Shown here: positions 50,105 through 57,869 of the stretch, one piece after another
Position numbering within the stretch: position 1 is the stretch's first letter
Layout of the letters: every line of letters begins with the position of its first letter
NCBI GenBank assembly: GCA_034421995.1
Contig: DAOUJY010000076.1
Coordinates: forward strand, 16,448-80,447
DNA: 64,000 bases
Direction of reading: 5' to 3'
From: Bin87 sp034421995
GTDB taxonomy: Bacteria; Chloroflexota; Dehalococcoidia; Lucifugimonadales; UBA3495
Translations under genes and position numbers: made by a program
The notes under the pieces: generated by a model
Database searches by the model: none
The model's input: the letters and a program-made list of their open reading frames with translations, nothing else
What the model was told of the DNA's origin: nothing

Positions 50105-51057
50105 AGGCTGATGCAATCGCGCAACTGGGCCAACGTTATGTTGCCTCCGGATACTGTGATTGACACTTTTTTGCCGCGGACCAGGTCCGGACGGCGGACA
50201 GCGCCCGCCAGTGCGGTAGCGCCGGCCCCTTCCGCCAGGGTGTGGGCTTTTTCCACCAGCATCGCCACCGCGCGCCGTATGTCATCCTCGCTAACCAGGA
50301 CGAAATCGTGCAGCCGGTGGCGCATGATTTGCTGCGGTAGTTCGTAGCCTTCGGCGGTGGCGGTGCCTTCCACCCAGGTTTGCATTGGTGCTTGTACCAG
50401 TTGTCCCTGTTCCCATGAGAGATAAGCAGCCGGAGCGGCCTCGGATTGCACTGCAACCACCTTTATTTCCGGGTTTAGGGCTTGGGCGACGATGCAAGCT
50501 CCCGATACGCCGCTCCCACCGCCGATGGGAAGCATCATTACGTCCACATCAGGCAGGTCCTCGATGATTTCCAGGCTGGCGGTGGCAACCCCGGCGATGA
50601 GTTCCGGTTCGTTGACCGGATGGACGTAGCGGTAGCCCTCCTCAGCTGCGAGGCGCTCGCAATAGCGCCGGGCTTCGTCGAAGTTTGCGCCGTGGAAAAT
50701 CAATTCGGCGCCCAGGGCTTCCATTGAAGCTACTTTGTTGGGGTTGGCATCGACGGGCAATCCAATCAACGCGCGAGAGCCGAAGGCGCGGCACGCGCTG
50801 GCTATTGACTGCCCGTGATTGCCGCTGCTGGCGGTAATCACACCACGGCTGCGCTCCTCTGATGGCATATTGGCCAGCAAGTTGATGCCGCCACGAGCTT
50901 TGAACGCGCCGAGCGGCAGGTGTTCCTCGTGCTTGAGGTACACCTCGGCTTCCAGGGCTGCGCTCAGGCCGGCCGAGTAGGTCAAGGGAGTGCGGGGGAA
51001 GTAGGGGCTGATGGTGGCGCGGGCTCGATAGACATCGCGGAGGGTGGGAACGTTCAC
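50089..51057 (-). CDS. Threonine/serine dehydratase-like PLP enzyme (fold type II)
   Basis: 322 aa. LGAFKARGGINLLANM holds the PLP lysine, SSGNHGQSIASACRAFG binds the cofactor's carboxylate side, GGGSGVSG is the phosphate loop and VSGGNITLAQ the C-terminal motif. The family covers threonine deaminase, serine racemase and others. GTG start at 51057 is seven bases after GGAG; an earlier frame start at 51183 was rejected. Its 3' end overlaps the AIR-synthase-like gene by 16 bases. Confidence 0.9.
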   Translation of the reverse strand: MNVPTLRDVYRARATISPYFPRTPLTYSAGLSAALEAEVYLKHEEHLPLGAFKARGGINLLANMPSEERSRGVITASSGNHGQSIASACRAFGSRALIGLPVDANPNKVASMEALGAELIFHGANFDEARRYCERLAAEEGYRYVHPVNEPELIAGVATASLEIIEDLPDVDVMMLPIGGGSGVSGACIVAQALNPEIKVVAVQSEAAPAAYLSWEQGQLVQAPMQTWVEGTATAEGYELPQQIMRHRLHDFVLVSEDDIRRAVAMLVEKAHTLAEGAGATALAGAVRRPDLVRGKKVSITVSGGNITLAQLRDCISLYLDT

Positions 51058-51776
51058 GGGGAAACTCCGAGGTTGACGCGGTGGCCGTGCGGATGAACAA
51101 CCAGCAGGGTAGGCAAGGCCGGAACGAGTGTCAACCGGAGAGGCAGGATGGCTGCGGCTGGGCATTGGGGCGCTGGTGTACAACAGCGGCCGCTACATTT
51201 TTCTGCGAAGAACATGTAGTACGTTGACGGTATCCATAGCGTAGTACACTCAGGTAAGTGTAATAGCGAGAAGTACGCCTTAATCGCTATTGACGCCTGG
51301 CAGACGGAATGTAATTGCGGGCAATTGCATTTTATGGCCAAGCGCTGGCCCGGCCTCAGTAGAATTCGTGCAGTTATGTACTTCACTGCATTTTGTGCCT
51401 GGACCGCCTCGAATTGGCCCGGGACATCATGGTGTACCGACGTGTAATGCTGGCGCTTGCTGCGCCGGGGTGGAGGTTTCGGTTGCACTCATTCGGGAAA
51501 AGGCTCAGGCGGGGGTCCGGAGACGTTACTCGCGGACCTGATTTCCGGGAAAGGTAGCTCGGCGGCTGCGGCGATCTGGGTTGCCGCCCGCCTGGGGCCG
51601 AGAAGACCGGGCATGAGGACCAGGGCCTAGACCGGCGGCGCCGATAACGGTCGAAAATTCCCCTAATTGGTTTTGGCGCGCCTAGCGGGTAGGGCGGCGT
51701 TGTGGCAGAATAAGCGTGAAGCCGAGGCTGTTCTAAAAAATTATAAAAATGATTTAGGATTTTTCTAGGCCATCGC
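51058..51776. other. Gene-free stretch, about 720 bp
   Basis: No supported gene on either strand. Contains two GTAGTAC units (51217 and 51241) and, at the end, an AT-rich block (51730-51768). No DnaA box (TTATCCACA-like) was seen, so there is no direct sign of an origin here, although the plus-strand G/C bias changes sign earlier, at about 45-49 kb. Confidence 0.5.
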
Positions 51777-51819
51777 TTGACATTCGTTGAAACAGCAGGT
51801 TAGTGTAGCGAATGTTCAA
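51777..51819 (+). promoter_or_regulatory. Promoter with overlapping inverted repeat (operator candidate)
   Basis: TTGACA (51777-51782) is followed at 18 bases by TAGTGT, a weak -10. Left arm CGCTTGACATTCG (51774-51786) and right arm CGAATGTTCAAAGCG (51809-51823) are inverted repeats with two extra bases in the right arm. The pair brackets the -10 region, as a repressor operator would. Confidence 0.5.
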
Positions 51820-51874
51820 AGCGGTAACGGGAAAATTGAAAGCCTGCTCCGGCAGGGAATGGATGTGCTGGCAT

Positions 51875-51904
51875 TCAGTACATCATCAGTACATCGCAGG
51901 AGGT
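51875..51904 (+). repeat. Tandem 11-bp repeat plus perfect SD before the HTH gene
   Basis: TCAGTACATCA TCAGTACATCG at 51875-51896, then AGGAGGTG (51898-51905) at ideal distance from the GTG start at 51910. The doubled TCAGTACATC could be a second operator or translation control site. Confidence 0.6.
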
Positions 51905-51909
51905 GTATT

Positions 51910-52143
51910 GTGGCGCGCAAAACCAAGCTGATGCTCCGCGTAGAAAAGGAATTCGACCGCCCGTTGGAACGGCTGCTCCCGGAACTGGTCAACGACCAGG
52001 GCATGACCGCCACAGCGGACACGCTGGGCGTGAGCAAAGCCACGCTGGGCTACTGGATGCTCAAGATGGGCATCAACGTCCGGCGGGTTGCCTTGGCCCC
52101 GGGTGAAGTCCTGGAGGTCAAGCGGACTGACTTTCCCAATTAG
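51910..52143 (+). CDS. Small helix-turn-helix protein
   Basis: 77 aa, basic. GTG start at 51910 after a perfect SD. LERLLPELVNDQGMTATADT then LGVSKATLGYWMLKMGI is a helix-turn-helix of the TetR/Cro size class (GVSKATLGYWM is the recognition helix). The N-terminus is basic (ARKTKLMLRVEK) and the C-terminus short. No partner domain, so it is a candidate autoregulator of the inverted repeat upstream. Followed by three hairpins. No named family recognised. Confidence 0.75.
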   Translation: MARKTKLMLRVEKEFDRPLERLLPELVNDQGMTATADTLGVSKATLGYWMLKMGINVRRVALAPGEVLEVKRTDFPN

Positions 52144-52152
52144 TGGCAACTA

Positions 52153-52254
52153 CGCCGTGGGCGGCATAGCCTTGCCCACGGCGCAGGATGGCGCGTCAGC
52201 GAGCCGATGGCGAGCTGGTCCGTTGTCGCGCCGGCCCGCCGCGTGGCGGCGGGC
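52153..52254 (+). other. Two GC-rich hairpins in the 3' region of the HTH gene (possible structured RNA)
   Basis: CGCCGTGGGC (52153-52162) pairs with GCCCACGGCG (52174-52183); GCCCGCCGC (52234-52242) pairs with GCGGCGGGC (52246-52254) through a GTG loop. Together with the terminator at 52263-52299 they form three consecutive stems within 150 bases, unusual for a plain 3' end. Confidence 0.4.
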
Positions 52255-52262
52255 ATGAATGC

Positions 52263-52299
52263 GCCCCGGCCGGTGGCAAATGGCCGGGGCGTTTCGTTT
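52263..52299 (+). terminator. Rho-independent terminator
   Basis: GCCCCGGCC (52263-52271), 10-base loop, GGCCGGGGC (52282-52290), then GTTTCGTTT. Stem of nine GC-rich pairs plus a T-rich tail. Ends the HTH-gene transcript. Confidence 0.85.
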
Positions 52300-52326
52300 G
52301 CCGCCGTGGTGATGCAGCAATGATTA

Positions 52327-52351
52327 GGGCGCCCGCCAGGGGCGCCCCTAC
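52327..52351. repeat. GGGCGCC...GGCGCCCCTAC palindromic repeat
   Basis: Member of the GTAGGGGCG family with a CGCC centre; 3' end CGCCCCTAC conserved. Confidence 0.7.
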
Positions 52352-52378
52352 GCAGTGGGCATGGGTTGGAGGCCGGAG

Positions 52379-53491
52379 TTATCCGGTAAAGATATCCTCC
52401 GGAAGGAAGGCGGAGACGGTGACGTTGGGCAGGTCCACGATGTTGCTGACGCGGAGGTCCACGGCCACACTACAAATTATGTAGGCCTGCTCCGCCGTCC
52501 AGCCCCGTTCCTGGAGGAGCGCGATCATGTTGAGGAGGGCGTTGCGGGCGGCCAGGGAGAGGCTATTCTCGCCTTCCTGGGATCCGTCGGCGCGGATGGG
52601 GTAGCCGATGGTGGCGATGAAGTTGCGCGGGGCGGCCCATTCGGGAGGCAGGAAGTAGCCGGGATGGGAGTAGCGTGGGAAGGTTATGTTATGCCGGGCT
52701 GCCTCGCCTTTGTGGATGGCGAAGCGGACGGCACAGGTGGCTCCCATCTCGATGGCGGTGATGCAGACCTCGCCGTCTCCCTGGGCGAAGTGTCCGTCGC
52801 CGGCGGAGTAGAGGCCGCCGGGAACGGCCACCGGGATGAAGAGGCGGGACCCCGTGGTTAGCTGCTTGGCGTCCACGTTGCCGCAGTTTTCGCGGGGTGG
52901 GAGGGTGCGCAGGCCCTCGTTGGCGATGGCGCCGCCGGCGGGCACGGCGTCCTCCGGGTCCGGGGGCGCGGCAGTGCCGCCACGGCTGACCCAATCGGCT
53001 TCGCGGGCGGCCCAGGCCACCACCTGGGCGTGGGACGGGGTCAGGCCGGCAGTGCCCATGAAGGAGCCGTCGGGGATGCGGACGCCGGGGATCTGGGCAG
53101 AGGTGGCCCAGCCGTCGGCGATGTCCCAGTGGACCAGGTAGGGATCGGTGAACACGTCGCGGAGGAAGCCGGCGCCGGGGCGGTTGCGGGTCCAGCCGCG
53201 GGGTTGGGCGATTATATCAAGGTACTCGATTTCCAGGAGGTCGCCGGGTTCGGCGCCTTTGACGTACACCGGGCCGGTGAGGGGGTGGGCGACCTTGGCG
53301 TCCAGGCCGTCCAGGTCGGCGGCGGACATGCCGGGCTGGATCTGGGAGTCGGAAGCGTCACGGGTTTCGAGTACGACTTCCTCGCCGGGGTCAACCTCGA
53401 CGATGGGCGGGATGTCGGGGTGCCAGCGATTGTGGCCGAGTTGGGGTTCCTCTTTGAGACGTTTGGCGCGGTCGATGGTTATGGATTGCAT
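52379..53491 (-). CDS. fmdA: Acetamidase/formamidase family protein
   Basis: Hydrolyses short amides (formamide or acetamide) to acid and ammonia. 370 aa. HNRWHPDIPPIVEVDPGEEV starts it, LTGPVYVKGAEPGDLLEIEY, GDGHFAQGDGEVCITAIEMG and RFAIHKGEAARHNITFPRYS are family blocks (His and Asp/Glu metal ligands). Start at 53491 after GGAGGG. Followed on the plus-strand side by a repeat and the metallopeptidase gene. Substrate assignment follows the family name only. Confidence 0.9.
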   Translation of the reverse strand: MQSITIDRAKRLKEEPQLGHNRWHPDIPPIVEVDPGEEVVLETRDASDSQIQPGMSAADLDGLDAKVAHPLTGPVYVKGAEPGDLLEIEYLDIIAQPRGWTRNRPGAGFLRDVFTDPYLVHWDIADGWATSAQIPGVRIPDGSFMGTAGLTPSHAQVVAWAAREADWVSRGGTAAPPDPEDAVPAGGAIANEGLRTLPPRENCGNVDAKQLTTGSRLFIPVAVPGGLYSAGDGHFAQGDGEVCITAIEMGATCAVRFAIHKGEAARHNITFPRYSHPGYFLPPEWAAPRNFIATIGYPIRADGSQEGENSLSLAARNALLNMIALLQERGWTAEQAYIICSVAVDLRVSNIVDLPNVTVSAFLPEDIFTG

Positions 53492-53531
53492 GGTGTTCCC
53501 TCCGGTTGAGTGGGTATCAGATAGAAGGTAA

Positions 53532-53555
53532 GGGCGAGTTTTAACCCGCCCCTAC
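53532..53555. repeat. GGGCGAGTTTTAACCCGCCCCTAC palindromic repeat
   Basis: GGGCG and CGCCCCTAC arms with an AGTTTTAACC centre. Upstream of fmdA. Confidence 0.75.
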
Positions 53556-53593
53556 GTGAGTCGTTGCGATGGGTAGGGATTTCCTTTTTGTTG

Positions 53594-55681
53594 TTACGGG
53601 GCGGTTCCGTGATACCACCTGTCAATTATTGGTGCAACGGCATCAGCGTCCGACTGGAAAGCGTCTTGAATCTGGCGGATGCCCACCGGGGAGCCGTCAA
53701 ATTCGTCGGCATAGTCTTCGGCCAGGGACATCAGGTATAGGTTACGCATTCCCTCACGAAAGGCGGTATCGCCCAAGGTGTTATAGAGTTCCAGGAAAAA
53801 CTGCCCGCCCAGGGCGTAGTTGCATCGGTAATCGTAGATGACGCCGGCGGCGTCCAGGCGTTCCAGCAGGGCGATATTGTCGCCGGCCGGGCAATGGGTG
53901 TATTCGATGGTCACCGGCGTTCCGGTGCGCTCGTTCTCCGCGATAGCGGCCAGCAGTTCGGCCAGTCCCTCATCAAGCCAGTTGGGGTTGCCGCGCCAGT
54001 AGTAATGAGCCACCTCGTGGGCCATCAGGTGGCCGGCGTAGTCGGCTTCGTCGCTGCCGTCGTCGGCATCGTATTGGGGCAGCATCACAAAGTAGTCGCC
54101 GTAGTTGGTGCCGTGAGCGTAACCCAGCACCGCGGTTCCAAAGAGCAGTCCGACAAAGTTGGTGGGCAGGGCTGTGCCCATAAAGCCTTCCACGCTGCCG
54201 ACGCTGTGCTCCAAGAGGTCCATGCTGCGCGGTGTACCGGCCTCGGTGCGGATGATGGCCAGGTCAACGAGGCCGGTATAGGGTAGGAGGATTACGGTGC
54301 GCTGTTCCACGTCAACCTGCTCGGGGTCTAGCAAGGGGCGCAGAAAAGCCGGAGCCGCTTCGTTCACGCTGTCCATCAGGGCGACCACGGGGGCCCATTG
54401 GTCGGTGATGCCGTCTTTGAGCGTCGGGTGGGCCAGCACTTCGCGCAGGGCCAGAATCTCGGTATAGGCCAGCCAGGACAATGCTTCCAGCGCGGCGGCG
54501 TCGGTTGGTTCCAGTGTTTCCAGGAAGGGCATGTTTGCGATGTCCCGGGCCAACGCCTTATCTTCATCGTTGATGTAGTAAAGGCTGTTCACCGAGCGAG
54601 CGGCGTCATCGGTCAGACTATCCGCCAACCAAGGTTTGCGGGCGATGGCCTTCGCCAACTCCGTGTCCTCCCTGGCAATCCAGCCCAGGCGCTCGATGGT
54701 GATTCGCTCGACTTCGTTCACACCGTTGACCAGCCAAGGGAGCGCGATTAGGGTCTCGGTGAGCGCTATGTCATGGCGCGCGATATGGCCCAAATCGGAT
54801 ACAAGAGCGGCCTCGGTCTGAGTCACGCCGTTGACCAGCCAAGGGAGCGCAATTAGGGTTTCGGTCAGCGCCATATCGTCGCGTGCTATAAATCGCAAAT
54901 CGGACAGGAGGCCGGCCTCGGTCTGCGTAACGCCGTCGGTCAGCCAGGGGAGCGCAATGAACCGCTCCGCCAGTGTTACATCATGGTCGGAAATCTCCCA
55001 GAGTATCGCCACGACTTCGGATTCCGGCTGCGTAACATCGTTCACCAGCCATGGCAATTCTGCAACCTGTTTGGCAAAGGTGGGAAGGTCGTATCCAATA
55101 TCTTCGATGCGCTCGATGGCAGCCTTTTCCGTGCCGCTCACGCCGTCGGCGACCCAGGGACGATCCAGCAAGATGCGGGCGACCGGCGGGTTGGTTTTCG
55201 CCAGCGTTGACAGTTCCCTGGCCGCTGACCTTTCCGATTCGTCAATTCCGTCGGCAACCCAGGGCAACTTGGCGATATTCACCGGTATGGGCGTGGGGGT
55301 TGGAACGGGCGTGGGCGTTGGGGTGGGCGCCGGTGTCGGGGTAGGCTTGGGAGTAGCCGCAGGTCTGGGAGTGTAGGTTGGTATGGCGGCGGCGGTAGGG
55401 GATAGCGCGACCTTGACGAGGGGCAGGGTTGCGGTTGGCGGCACAGATGTTGCCGGCGCAAAGGTTTCAGGCGCACTCGGCTGGGCTGTGCCGGCGTTCG
55501 GTGGCGAATTTGCCGGGAGCGGCCACGGCATTTCGATGGTTTCGGTGAAAATGGCTAACGCAGATCCCACGCCGACGGCGGCTATCAAAAGGAACGACAA
55601 GATGAAGACGGTCGCAAATCCGCTCAAAGCGGGGCCTGTTGATTTTGAGGCTTGGGGATGGAATATGCGGGGCAACCACAA
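53594..55681 (-). CDS. Membrane-anchored repeat metallopeptidase (HExxH, gluzincin type)
   Basis: 695 aa. One membrane segment (ATVFILSFLLIAAVGVGS, 23-40), then a Pro/Thr-rich linker (about 55-136) with PTPTPAPTPTPTPVPT. Residues 139 to about 435 hold eight or nine repeats of about 35 aa, consensus PWLVNGVTQTEAALVSDL; two neighbours differ at few residues and the DNA period is 105 bp. The catalytic HEVAHYYWRGNPNWLDEGLA has HExxH at 555-559 and Glu571, with a C-terminal helical domain. Start is TTG within a palindromic repeat. Zinc-peptidase activity inferred. Confidence 0.75.
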   Translation of the reverse strand: MWLPRIFHPQASKSTGPALSGFATVFILSFLLIAAVGVGSALAIFTETIEMPWPLPANSPPNAGTAQPSAPETFAPATSVPPTATLPLVKVALSPTAAAIPTYTPRPAATPKPTPTPAPTPTPTPVPTPTPIPVNIAKLPWVADGIDESERSAARELSTLAKTNPPVARILLDRPWVADGVSGTEKAAIERIEDIGYDLPTFAKQVAELPWLVNDVTQPESEVVAILWEISDHDVTLAERFIALPWLTDGVTQTEAGLLSDLRFIARDDMALTETLIALPWLVNGVTQTEAALVSDLGHIARHDIALTETLIALPWLVNGVNEVERITIERLGWIAREDTELAKAIARKPWLADSLTDDAARSVNSLYYINDEDKALARDIANMPFLETLEPTDAAALEALSWLAYTEILALREVLAHPTLKDGITDQWAPVVALMDSVNEAAPAFLRPLLDPEQVDVEQRTVILLPYTGLVDLAIIRTEAGTPRSMDLLEHSVGSVEGFMGTALPTNFVGLLFGTAVLGYAHGTNYGDYFVMLPQYDADDGSDEADYAGHLMAHEVAHYYWRGNPNWLDEGLAELLAAIAENERTGTPVTIEYTHCPAGDNIALLERLDAAGVIYDYRCNYALGGQFFLELYNTLGDTAFREGMRNLYLMSLAEDYADEFDGSPVGIRQIQDAFQSDADAVAPIIDRWYHGTAP

Positions 55682-55694
55682 GGGTTGCCCCTAC
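55669..55694. repeat. GGGGCAACC...GGTTGCCCCTAC palindromic repeat overlapping a start codon
   Basis: GGGGCAACC (55669-55677) pairs with GGTTGCCCC (55683-55691) plus TAC. The reverse complement supplies the TTG start of the metallopeptidase, so gene start and repeat are the same DNA. Confidence 0.75.
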
Positions 55695-55708
55695 GGAGTA
55701 CAGGGTGG

Positions 55709-57391
55709 TTAGAGGGACCAGTCGTCGGGGAGTTCCGGGGTGGGGAGGGGGCGGATCATTACTTCGACGAGGGCGGACTGGCCCTGTTCGGTGGCGCTGA
55801 TGGCGCGCTGGAAGGCGGGGCGGATGTCCTCGGGGTGCTCGACGCGCTCGGAGTGGCAGCCGAGGCCGTCGGCGACGACGCTGAAATTGCCGCCGAGGAC
55901 GGCCATTTCCGGGGGCGTGCCGTTGGGATCCTCCATGCCCATCATGCCGCCGCCGATGCCGCCGTTGTTGATGACGACGGTGAGGATGGGCAGGCCCATG
56001 CGGGCAGCAGTCTCCAGCTCCATGCCGGTCATGCCGAAGGAGGCGTCGCCGAGGACGTGGCAGACGAGGTGGTCGGGCCGGCCCAGCTTGGTGCCGATGG
56101 CGGCGCCAACGGACCAGCCCATGGCCGCCATGCCGCCCATGGCGACGAAGTTGCGGGGGCGGGTGGTCTGCCAGAAGGGGACGACGTAGCCGCGACTGCC
56201 GCCGGCGTCGTGGAGGGCGATGGTGCGGTCGGGGTCGATGAGCTGCTGGAGTTCGTGGACGACGCGGTAGCCGTTGGTGGGCGTCTCCGAGTCGCGGAAA
56301 CGGGGCATCCACTCCATTTCGTGCTTCTCGTGGCAGGCGCGGATCTCGTCCACTATTTCCTGCTTGATGCCGCCGCCATCGGGGCCGATACGGGACCGCA
56401 CGGCGTCGATGATGGCGCGGAGGGCCAGCTTGGCGTCGGCGAGGATGGGGAGGTCAACCTGGTAGGTCTTGTTGAGGTCGGCGGCGTCGGCGTTGACGTG
56501 GATAATCTGGACGCCCTCGGGAATGGGGCGGCCGTCGGTGCCATTGGGCTGGCGGAAGGAGTTGCCGACGGCGAGGACGACATCGGCCTTGCGGTTGATC
56601 TGGAGGGCCGCGCCGGAGGCGTAGCGGCTGCGGGGATAGACGCCGCCGCCGAGGGACAGGGGGTGATTTTCGGGGAAGATGCCCTTGCCCATGATGGTGG
56701 TGGCGACGGGCATGGAGAGCATTTCGGCCAGCTCCATGACCTCCTCGGCGGCGCCGGCGGACATGGCGCCACCGCCGGCGTTGAGGACGGGCAGGCTGGC
56801 GTTGACCAGCATATCGGCGGCGCGCTGCACGTCGGCGTCGGAGGGGCCGGCCTTGCCGGGGGCGCCCACCGGGGTGTAGGCCATCACGGCGTCGTCGGCC
56901 TCGGCGGTGAGGACGTCCTGGTGCATTTCGAGCACGACCGGGCCGGGGGAACCGGAGCGGAGGGCGGTGAAGGCGCGGCGCATGACCTGGGGGATGTCCT
57001 GGACGCGGGTGAAGGAGCCGCGCCACTTGCAGAGGCCGTCGAAGATGCTGGCGGAGACCTCCTGCTGCCATTCCTGGCCGAGGTTGCGGGCGGGGTGCTG
57101 GCCCATGAGGAGCAGCACGGGGATGTTGTCGGCGTAGCAGCCGGCGATGGCGGTGAGGCAATTGGTGGCGCCGGGGCCGGTGCCGGTCATGGCGACGCCG
57201 ACCTCGCCGGTGGCGCGGGCGTAGCCGTCGGCGATCTCAACGCCGAGGCGTTCGTGGCGGGCGGCGAAGGGGCGGATGCTGGAGCCGCGGAGGGGACCCC
57301 AGAGGGGGGCCAGGCCGCCGCCAGAGAATCCGGTTATGTAACGTATTCCTTCCTGTTCGAGGGCTTTGATAACGGCTTCGGCTCCACGCAT
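55709..57391 (-). CDS. Thiamine-diphosphate-dependent enzyme (acetolactate-synthase-like)
   Basis: 560 aa. Pyr domain with ARHERLGVEIADGYARATG (catalytic Glu), central TransHyd_DH-like domain, and PP domain with VLGDASFGMTGMELETAARM and VINNGGIGGGMMG (GDx26N ThDP motif; GDASF). The usual AHAS FAD-binding and quinone features are not clear, so it may decarboxylate or ligate other 2-oxo acids. ATG at 57391 was chosen since GAGGTG lies seven bases upstream and because earlier in-frame sequence contains a repeat. A second ThDP enzyme is at 62148-63866. Confidence 0.88.
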   Translation of the reverse strand: MRGAEAVIKALEQEGIRYITGFSGGGLAPLWGPLRGSSIRPFAARHERLGVEIADGYARATGEVGVAMTGTGPGATNCLTAIAGCYADNIPVLLLMGQHPARNLGQEWQQEVSASIFDGLCKWRGSFTRVQDIPQVMRRAFTALRSGSPGPVVLEMHQDVLTAEADDAVMAYTPVGAPGKAGPSDADVQRAADMLVNASLPVLNAGGGAMSAGAAEEVMELAEMLSMPVATTIMGKGIFPENHPLSLGGGVYPRSRYASGAALQINRKADVVLAVGNSFRQPNGTDGRPIPEGVQIIHVNADAADLNKTYQVDLPILADAKLALRAIIDAVRSRIGPDGGGIKQEIVDEIRACHEKHEMEWMPRFRDSETPTNGYRVVHELQQLIDPDRTIALHDAGGSRGYVVPFWQTTRPRNFVAMGGMAAMGWSVGAAIGTKLGRPDHLVCHVLGDASFGMTGMELETAARMGLPILTVVINNGGIGGGMMGMEDPNGTPPEMAVLGGNFSVVADGLGCHSERVEHPEDIRPAFQRAISATEQGQSALVEVMIRPLPTPELPDDWSL

Positions 57392-57435
57392 GGTTTCACC
57401 TCTCATCGGTTGGGGGTAGGCTCTCCCGGGAGCAA

Positions 57436-57460
57436 GGGCGACCACAAGGGTCGCCCCTAC
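57436..57460. repeat. GGGCGACC...GGTCGCCCCTAC palindromic repeat
   Basis: GGGCGACC (57436-57443) and GGTCGCCCC (57449-57457) then TAC. Confidence 0.75.
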
Positions 57461-57783
57461 GGGCGGGATTGTCGGGTTTGCCGGGATGATAGGGCAGCGT
57501 GGGGGCGGGGTCAACCGTGGGGGATTCCCAGGCGAACTCAGTTTGCCGGTATGAACCACCTCATGTTGCCGTTGCGCGGAAATTTAACGCAGAGACGCGA
57601 AGACGCAGAGATGCAAAGGGGCAATTGGGTCCGGTGTGGGGCGGGTCCGATGATGAATTTCGGTGTCCTGGCGGGTGAGGCCCATGACGGTTTGATCAAA
57701 CTGGGTAGGCATGGGTGGGGGATTTCAGGGCAGCGTGGGGGATGGGTTGTTGGGGATGGGCGGAGACGTTTGGGCGGGGTACG

Positions 57784-57808
57784 GGGGCGAATGATCATTC
57801 GCCCCTAC
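57784..57808. repeat. GGGGCGAATGATCATTCGCCCC palindrome
   Basis: Perfect 22-bp palindrome at 57784-57805 followed by TAC, same family as 40723-40750. Confidence 0.85.
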
Positions 57809-57869
57809 ACCGGGCCGCCGGCATGATGTGAATCTTGACGGGTTTGGGCGAAGACAGGGCGCGGTGGCG

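Larger units (their letters stand above)
57392..57869. other. Gene-free repeat-bearing stretch, 478 bp
   Basis: Contains GGGCGACCACAAGGGTCGCC then CCTAC (57436-57460) and GGGGCGAATGATCATTCGCC (57784-57803 plus CC). No gene is supported, and GC is high. A piece near 57583-57615 (TTTAACGCAGAGACGCGAAG then ACGCAGAG) resembles a low-complexity word. Confidence 0.55.

Noticed and set aside
51054..51488. 144-aa minus-strand frame in the gene-free stretch.
   Set aside because: No domain, overlaps the start of the PLP gene.
51058..51776. Considered an origin of replication in the gene-free stretch.
   Set aside because: No DnaA boxes, dnaA or dnaN; skew change lies earlier, near 45-49 kb.
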